From: JAGWAJ01 sp026707615 | GTDB lineage: Bacteria > Acidobacteriota > Vicinamibacteria > Vicinamibacterales > UBA8438 | DNA: 64,000 bases | Assembly (NCBI GenBank): GCA_965207595.1 | Contig: CBDBMW010000013.1 | Coordinates: 434,001 to 498,000 of the forward strand | Reading direction: 5' to 3' | In this document: in pieces, positions 59,025 to 64,000 of the stretch | How positions within the stretch are numbered: the first letter of the stretch is position 1 | Layout: every line of letters begins with the position of its first letter | Notes under the pieces: model-generated | Told to the model about the DNA's origin: nothing | The model's database searches: none | What the model saw: only the letters and a program-made list of their open reading frames with translations | Translations under genes and position numbers: made by a program

Positions 59025-61172
59025 GTGACCCGACCCGCCGCCCGTGACCTCCCCGACGCCCGGAACTGGCGCGACCGCGCGGCCCGTGCGGCTGCGGCCG
59101 ACGTCGGGCGGGCCGAGGATCCCGAGACCGTCCGCCAGGCGCGGCGCCTGTCGGACCGCGGCCGGGTGGGCGCCGGGGTGGCCCTCGGAGTGCTCGCGGG
59201 CCTGGGTGCGATCGCCGGCTGGACGACCACCGCCGAGCTGCTGCGACCGGCCGCCGCGCCGGTTCACCCCGCGGCGGCCCTGCTGGTGCTGGTCGGCGGG
59301 CCCTGGCTGGTCCTGACCCTCCGCAGCATCGTCCTGTTGCTGTTGCGACGCCGCGCCGGACCGCTGCTGGGCCGGCTCGTCACGACCGGCCTGCTCCGCG
59401 CCGCGGCCCGATCCGCGGAGCGGGATGCAGGCTCCCGGGACCTGGCCGCGGCGACGGCCCGCCGGATCGGCAACATGCTGGCGGCGGGAAGCGGCCGCCG
59501 CCTGGCCGCGGCCGGCAGCGGCACCTTCTGGACGTCCTACGCCTTCGTGGCCGTCGCGACCCTCTGGATCGTCACGGCCCGCGTCGCCCTCGGCTTCGGC
59601 TGGGAGAGCTCGTGGATTCCACCCAGCTTCGGCCGGGCGGTGGTCGAGCTCGCCGCCGCGCCGCTCGGGGGGCTCGTCGGCAGCGACGAGCTGACCCCCA
59701 TCGCGGCCCCGCCGGTGGCGCCCGCCGACGACCCCGCCGCGCTCGCGGCCCGCCGCGCGTGGATCCGCTTCCTGACGGCCGGCGTCGCCGTCTACCTGCT
59801 GGTGCCGATGGCGGGCTGGACGCTGCTGCACGCGGCGCTGGGGCACCGGCGGGCGGAGCGCTGGCGGCCGGCCGTGCCCAGGCGCGCGCGAGCCGCCGCG
59901 AGCGTCGCCGCCCGTCGCCGCAAGCCGGCGGCAACGCCCACCGGCCTGTCGCCCGAGGGCGGCGGTGCCTGCACCCACGTCGCCCGGCTGGAGCGGCCCT
60001 CGGAGGCGACCGACCTTCCAGCGCCGCTCGACCGGCTCGTCGACCTCGGCGACATCGACGCCGCCGCCGATCTGGAGCGCGCGCGGGAGATTCTCCGTAC
60101 CGATCCGGCCCGGGTTGCGGTCGTGGTCTGGCTGCCGGCCACCCCGGACCGCGGGGTCCGCCGGAGGCTCCGGACGCTGGCCGGCGTCACCACGGAGCCT
60201 CCCCTGCTCGTCCTCGACGGCGGGGAGGCGCTGCGGCGCTCCGAACCGCCCCGCACGGCCGCGATCCGCCTGGAGGACTGGCGCGCGCTCGCCCGGGAGA
60301 CCGGCGTCGTCCCGTTCGAATGCGACCTGGCCGCGCTCACCGCCGCCAGCCGGGAGGGCCTCGCCCGCGCCGCCGGACACGGGGAGCCCCGCGATGGCGG
60401 CCGCACCGGCCGGCCGGGAGCGCGCCCCGAATCCGGACCGGCGGCCGCGGGACTGGTGCCCGCGGGCGCCGGGGCCGCGCGGGCCGAGCTCGACCCGGCT
60501 CCGCTCGATGCCGCCTTCGACGCGATCGGGCGACACCTGGAAGGAGACGATCCGCTCCCGTCCGACGCTGCGCTGGCGTCGTGCCTCGGCGAGGTCGCCC
60601 GCACGTTCCAGGCCGAGGGGGACGGCGGCTCGTCCACGGATGCCTGGCGCGCGCGGCTCGCGGGGCTCGTCACGCTCGACCGGCCGGACGTCTCCAGCCG
60701 CGTGGCGTCGCTCGCGCGCACCGGGATCGGGTTGCTGCCGGCGGCACTGCGCGAGCGCGCCGTCTGGGCGGGGCTGGGGGGGCTGCTCGGGGTGGCCGCC
60801 TGCGCCGCGGCCGCGACCGTCGCCCCCGGCGCGCTCGTGGCCCTGCCGGGGTGGGCGGCAACGGGGGCCGGGGTGGCCGGTCTGCTGTCCCTGGCCCGCC
60901 GCGGGGGCGGCGAGTCCGGTGCCGGGCGGCCGGCGGACGCCGCGGCGACGGACGCCGGATCTCCTCGCCGCCTGGGCGAGGCGGTCTTTGCGGCCGCCGC
61001 GAGCGCCGTGCTCTGGTGGTCGCAGGGCGCCGACGAGGCACGGACGACGCGCGCGCTCGAGGCGCTCGCGCCCGGCGACGCGCTGCCGGTGTTCGACGAT
61101 CCGGACGCGGCCCGGCGCTGGCTCGCCACCGCGCGCCTCCGCGTGGTGGCCGCGGCTCGGGGGGAGGCGTGA
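59025..61172 (+). CDS. DUF2868-like membrane protein
   Basis: 715 residues from GTG 59025. It opens ARDLPDARNWRDRAARAAAADVG and has paired membrane helices at ~50-105 (GVALGVLAGLGAIAGW, ALLVLVGGPWLVLTL), more at ~170-270 (GTFWTSYAFVAVATLWIVTARVALGFGWESSWIPPS, FLTAGVAVYLLVPMAGW), a cytoplasmic domain (VAVVVWLPATPDRG, TEPPLLVLDGGEALRR), and helices again near ~575-630. This matches the DUF2868 protein that accompanies DUF3482 GTPases in Proteobacteria. It overlaps that GTPase gene by 4 bp. No ribosome binding site is obvious. Function unknown. Confidence 0.75.
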   Translation: MTRPAARDLPDARNWRDRAARAAAADVGRAEDPETVRQARRLSDRGRVGAGVALGVLAGLGAIAGWTTTAELLRPAAAPVHPAAALLVLVGGPWLVLTLRSIVLLLLRRRAGPLLGRLVTTGLLRAAARSAERDAGSRDLAAATARRIGNMLAAGSGRRLAAAGSGTFWTSYAFVAVATLWIVTARVALGFGWESSWIPPSFGRAVVELAAAPLGGLVGSDELTPIAAPPVAPADDPAALAARRAWIRFLTAGVAVYLLVPMAGWTLLHAALGHRRAERWRPAVPRRARAAASVAARRRKPAATPTGLSPEGGGACTHVARLERPSEATDLPAPLDRLVDLGDIDAAADLERAREILRTDPARVAVVVWLPATPDRGVRRRLRTLAGVTTEPPLLVLDGGEALRRSEPPRTAAIRLEDWRALARETGVVPFECDLAALTAASREGLARAAGHGEPRDGGRTGRPGARPESGPAAAGLVPAGAGAARAELDPAPLDAAFDAIGRHLEGDDPLPSDAALASCLGEVARTFQAEGDGGSSTDAWRARLAGLVTLDRPDVSSRVASLARTGIGLLPAALRERAVWAGLGGLLGVAACAAAATVAPGALVALPGWAATGAGVAGLLSLARRGGGESGAGRPADAAATDAGSPRRLGEAVFAAAASAVLWWSQGADEARTTRALEALAPGDALPVFDDPDAARRWLATARLRVVAAARGEA

Positions 61173-62689
61173 GGAAGCGCCGGAAGCCGTTGCGGCTGGC
61201 CGTCGTCGGACACACCAACACCGGGAAGACGTCGCTCCTCCAGACCCTGCTGCGGCGCCGCGACTTCGGCGAGGTCAGCGCGAGCGGCGGCACCACGCGA
61301 GCGGTAGAGGCGGGCGAGGTGGCCGATGACGAGGGGAACATCGCCGTTCTGCTCGACACGCCGGGGTTCGAGGAGTCGGATCGCCTGCGGGACGCGATCG
61401 AGTCCACCCGAACCGACCGCTACGACGATCCGCGGACGCTGCTCGACCGTTTTCTCGCCTCGCCGGCCGCGGCCGACGACGAGGACCTGGGGCTTGAGGC
61501 CGCTTCGGTGCGGGCCGCGCTTCGCGCCGACGTCCTGCTGTACGCCATCGACGCGCGCGGCGACGCGAAGCCGAGGCACCTGGACGAGCTGGCGGTGCTG
61601 GCGGCGACGGCCCGGCCCCTCGTCCCGGTCCTGAACTACACGGGCCGTCCCGACGCCCACCCCGCTCGCTGGCGGAGCGCCTGCGCCCGGCAGGGCCTGC
61701 ACGCCACGGTGGCCTTCGACGCCGTCGTGTACGACGATGCCGGCGAGCGGCGGCTGCTGGCCGCGGTCAAGGCGCTGGCGCCCGGCCACGAGGGGGCGGT
61801 CGATCGCTGGACGGCGCTACGCGCCCGCGAGCGCCGGGAGGCGATGGCGGCGGCCACCGAGGCCGCGGCCGAGCTGCTCGTCAGCGCCGCCGCTGCCGTG
61901 ATCGTGACCGCTCCCAAGGAAAGGGACCGGGCGGCACGCCGGGCGGCAGTCGAGGCGGCGACCGTCAAGCTCCTCGACGGCCTGCGGCGGCGCGAGACCG
62001 TGACCCGCGACCGTATCGCGGCGACGCTCGGCTTCTTCGGGGACGAGGCCCGCGCGGTGACGTTCGACGTCGCCGAGGCCCTCGGCGGCGTGGACTTCCT
62101 GAGCCCCGCCAGCCTGGAGCGCGCCGGCCTCTGGGCCGCCGGCGCGGGGGCGGGTCTCGTGGCGGCCGGGGCGATGGTCGACATCGCCACGGGCGGCGTG
62201 TCGCTGGGCGGCTTCGCGGTCCTGGGGGCGGTCGGCACGGCCCTCGGCGCGGCCGGGGCCAGCGGGCGCAAGGTGCTCCGCCGGCTCCGCGGGCAGGACG
62301 AGGTGCGCCTCGCGGATGCCGGGGTGGAGCTGCTGGCCGCCCGCGCGGTCGCCACCATCCGCGCCATGCTCGCCCGCGGCCACGCGGCCGTCGAGCCGGT
62401 CCCGATCGAATCCGCCGTGAAGGAAAGCCTCGAGCGCGACGCCGGCCCCGCCTGGCGGGCCTCCTGGGCTCCCGCGCGAGGGCGCGCGTCCTGGAGCGAG
62501 CTCTCCCGGCCGCGCCCGCGCGGGGTCCCCGGTCAGGCCCGGGCGGAAGCGGTCAAGAGGGTGGCGGCCGTCCTGGCGGACCGCATCCGCGAGACCCCAA
62601 GGTCGAAACCCCGGGGCGACCCCGCGGGTGCAACCGAATCCGCCGCGCCGCCGACCGCGCCGCGCACCGCGGTCACTCGAACACGATGA
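61169..62689 (+). CDS. DUF3482-type GTPase
   Basis: 506 residues. P-loop GHTNTGKTS (14-22), GTT (41-43) as G2, DTPGFEE (63-69) as G3, and a weak G4 (LNYTGRPD in place of NKxD). Like the Era/EngA-related DUF3482 family, the C-terminal part has Ala/Gly-rich amphipathic or membrane helices (LWAAGAGAGLVAAGAMVDIATGGVSLGGFAVLGAVGTALGAAG). GTG 61169 overlaps the DUF2868 stop (GTGA), so the two proteins are produced together and probably interact at the membrane. Role not established. Confidence 0.82.
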   Translation: MRKRRKPLRLAVVGHTNTGKTSLLQTLLRRRDFGEVSASGGTTRAVEAGEVADDEGNIAVLLDTPGFEESDRLRDAIESTRTDRYDDPRTLLDRFLASPAAADDEDLGLEAASVRAALRADVLLYAIDARGDAKPRHLDELAVLAATARPLVPVLNYTGRPDAHPARWRSACARQGLHATVAFDAVVYDDAGERRLLAAVKALAPGHEGAVDRWTALRARERREAMAAATEAAAELLVSAAAAVIVTAPKERDRAARRAAVEAATVKLLDGLRRRETVTRDRIAATLGFFGDEARAVTFDVAEALGGVDFLSPASLERAGLWAAGAGAGLVAAGAMVDIATGGVSLGGFAVLGAVGTALGAAGASGRKVLRRLRGQDEVRLADAGVELLAARAVATIRAMLARGHAAVEPVPIESAVKESLERDAGPAWRASWAPARGRASWSELSRPRPRGVPGQARAEAVKRVAAVLADRIRETPRSKPRGDPAGATESAAPPTAPRTAVTRTR

Positions 62690-62891
62690 TCAGGGCGTAC
62701 GTGATCGAGCCGCCCTCCGGCACGACCACCTGGTGCCAGGACCGGGCGGGCACGTGCAGGATGTCCCCCTCGGCGACCTCGAACTCGTGCGGGCCCTCGA
62801 ACCGCGGCCGAAGAGTGCGTTTCGCCGCGATGCACGACCGATGTCGTCGATGTCGCCGCGGGCGCTGGGTGAACGACCGCGCTCCAGGCAA
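62673..62891 (-). pseudogene. Truncated cupin-domain gene
   Basis: Only the C-terminal half of a cupin is recognisable: LRPRFEGPHEFEVAEGDILHVPARSWHQVVVPEGG, the second metal-binding strand with its His. The upstream part (RSFTQRPRRHRRHRSC) is not cupin-like, and the first motif (HxH...E) is absent. Its end overlaps the GTPase 3' end by 17 bp. It is a remnant, or a gene broken by a rearrangement. Confidence 0.5.
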
Positions 62892-62921
62892 CGAGCTGAC
62901 GCGGCCCGCGGGCGACTCGCC

Positions 62922-64000
62922 TCACGGCCAGAGATCGCCTGCGGCGACCGCCGACGCGAAGCGTTGCGCGGGCCAGACGTCGATCCCGTCGTCGGAGCGG
63001 AACGAGCGGGAGCCCGTGTAGACGAGCAGGCGGCGCGCGACGTCGGGGCGCTCGCCGAGCGCGCGCAGGCCGGCCAGCAGGCCGGTGTGATAGCGGCTCG
63101 CGGCCTTCACCTCGATGGCCAGCAACTCGCGCCCCCGGCGCAGGATGAAGTCGACCTCCGTTCGCGTCTGGTGCGGCGACCAGTAGCCGATTTCCTCGAA
63201 GAGCTCCTGCGTCTCCGCGTGGGCGCGCAGCGTCGTCAGGACCCAGCTCTCGAACAGCGGGCCGCGCTCTTCCGCAGACAGGGGGCCGAGCTGGCGCTTG
63301 GTGGCGCGCACGACGCCGGGGTCGACCCAGTACAGCTTCGGCAGGCGGCGCTCCCGCACGCGCGCCCGGGCCTCGTAGGCCGGCAGCCGGTAGACGAGCA
63401 GCGTGTCCTCGAGGATGTCGAGGTACCCCTGCACCGTCGTGCGGGCGACGCCGGCGTCGCGGGCGATGCCGGCGACGTTGATGACCTGCCCATTGAACAG
63501 CGCCGCCACCGGCAGGAAGCGCACGAATCCGGGCAGGTTGCGCACCAGCGCCTCGGCCCGGATCTCCTCCCGGAGATAGAGCTGCGCGTACGCTTCGAGC
63601 ACTTCGTCCGGCGCGTCGCTCGTCCAGACGAGCGGAATCGACCCGTGGCGCAGCACCCGGTCGAGATCGAAGTCCGCGCCGAGCTCCTCGACGGTCAGCG
63701 GGAACATGGACTTCCGGAGCGCGCGGCCCGCCAGCAGGTTCGTGCCCGCCGCCTTGAGCTTCCGCGCGCTCGATCCGAGGAGGGCGAAGCGCAGGCGCAG
63801 CGTCGCGATGCACCGGTGGACCTCGTTCAGCAGCGCGGGGAGCCGCTGCACTTCGTCGACCACGACCCATGTGCCGGGCGGCCGTTCCGCCACCGACTGG
63901 TAGAAGAGGCCCGGATCCGCCAGCAGGTCGACGTGCAGCCGCTCATCCAGCAGATCCAGATACGTCGCGTCGGGCAACGCCGCCCGGGCCCACGTGCTCT
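62922..64000 (-). CDS. AAA-family ATPase with DUF4143 domain (5' end cut by window)
   Basis: About 359 residues are visible, and the frame runs off the window edge with STWARAALPDATYLDLLD. The Walker A motif should lie just outside (the window begins right after its usual KST). Walker B: TWVVVDEVQRLP, then ALLGSSARKL (sensor) and AGRALRKSMFPLTVEEL. The DUF4143 part has NVAGIARDAGVARTTVQGYLDILEDTLLVYRLP and the PD-(D/E)xK-like EVDFILRRGRELLAIEVKAASR. The family is common, of unknown function, sometimes linked to mobile or defensive loci. Confidence 0.88.
   Translation of the reverse strand, partial: STWARAALPDATYLDLLDERLHVDLLADPGLFYQSVAERPPGTWVVVDEVQRLPALLNEVHRCIATLRLRFALLGSSARKLKAAGTNLLAGRALRKSMFPLTVEELGADFDLDRVLRHGSIPLVWTSDAPDEVLEAYAQLYLREEIRAEALVRNLPGFVRFLPVAALFNGQVINVAGIARDAGVARTTVQGYLDILEDTLLVYRLPAYEARARVRERRLPKLYWVDPGVVRATKRQLGPLSAEERGPLFESWVLTTLRAHAETQELFEEIGYWSPHQTRTEVDFILRRGRELLAIEVKAASRYHTGLLAGLRALGERPDVARRLLVYTGSRSFRSDDGIDVWPAQRFASAVAAGDLWP

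Noticed and set aside
1..64000. tRNA or rRNA genes
   Set aside because: Scanned for rRNA-conserved stretches and for tRNA T-arm GGTTCGAATCC-like motifs. None convincing were seen.

Overview
The window is very GC-rich, densely coded on both strands, and dominated by exported proteins: quinoprotein (PQQ-type) beta-propellers, c-type cytochrome domains, FG-GAP/ASPIC-UnbV (CRTAC-like) propellers, TPR lipoproteins, a virginiamycin B lyase-like pair, a DUF1592/DUF1552 pair and a degenerate VWFA-related protein. This mix is typical of Acidobacteriota, most likely the Vicinamibacteria (subdivision 6). That placement is inference from family content, because no rRNA or tRNA gene is visible.

Layout. 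1-11 kb: the 3' part of a sugar dehydrogenase-CMD fusion (cut by the window edge), a cluster of palindromic repeats, a MazEF-like pair, an acyl-CoA ligase, a quinoprotein propeller, a cation/proton antiporter with a repetitive tail, a methyltransferase and a type-B carboxylesterase. 11-18 kb: a 73-74 bp tandem array, an exported family of unknown function, then a plus-strand run of MFS transporter, exported protein, dienelactone hydrolase and chorismate synthase. 18-27 kb: crotonase, Nudix hydrolase, TSUP exporter, an ASPIC/UnbV plus TPR lipoprotein operon facing a second TPR lipoprotein, and a cyclase-family hydrolase. 27.7-29.4 kb: a less GC-rich island with a HipA-like kinase (frameshifted) translationally coupled to a HIRAN-domain protein. 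29.5-39 kb: a Sco/FG-GAP fusion, a di-heme Vgb-like protein, another ASPIC/UnbV protein, SodC with a C-terminal sorting-like tail, a VWFA-type protein and a nucleotidyltransferase pair. 39-48 kb: three quinoprotein dehydrogenases (two are close paralogues with an N-terminal cytochrome) with an NYN-domain gene between them, VapBC, and a frameshifted Uma2-type gene. 48-58 kb: a fourth ASPIC/UnbV protein, DUF1592 and DUF1552, a mono-heme Vgb-like protein and an ankyrin protein. 58-64 kb: a coiled-coil membrane microprotein, the DUF2868/DUF3482 GTPase pair, a truncated cupin and the 3' part of an AAA/DUF4143 ATPase.

How the genes may work together. Most of the large proteins act outside the cytoplasm. 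The PQQ dehydrogenases would pass electrons to fused or separate c-type cytochromes. The ASPIC/UnbV, TPR and Vgb-like proteins recur beside them and probably form surface or periplasmic assemblies. SodC and the Sco-like protein fit a periplasmic redox setting. Scattered between these blocks are mobile or defensive-type small modules (MazEF-like, VapBC, HipA/HIRAN, nucleotidyltransferase pair, NYN, AAA/DUF4143).

The most unusual items are an interspersed palindromic element of about 105 bp (four copies) whose core recurs in an inverted-repeat segment and in the 73-74 bp array; the HipA-like kinase with a HIRAN partner and no visible HipB; the Sco-FG-GAP fusion that seems to lack the copper-binding histidine; and repeated short tandem duplications at the 3' ends of genes.
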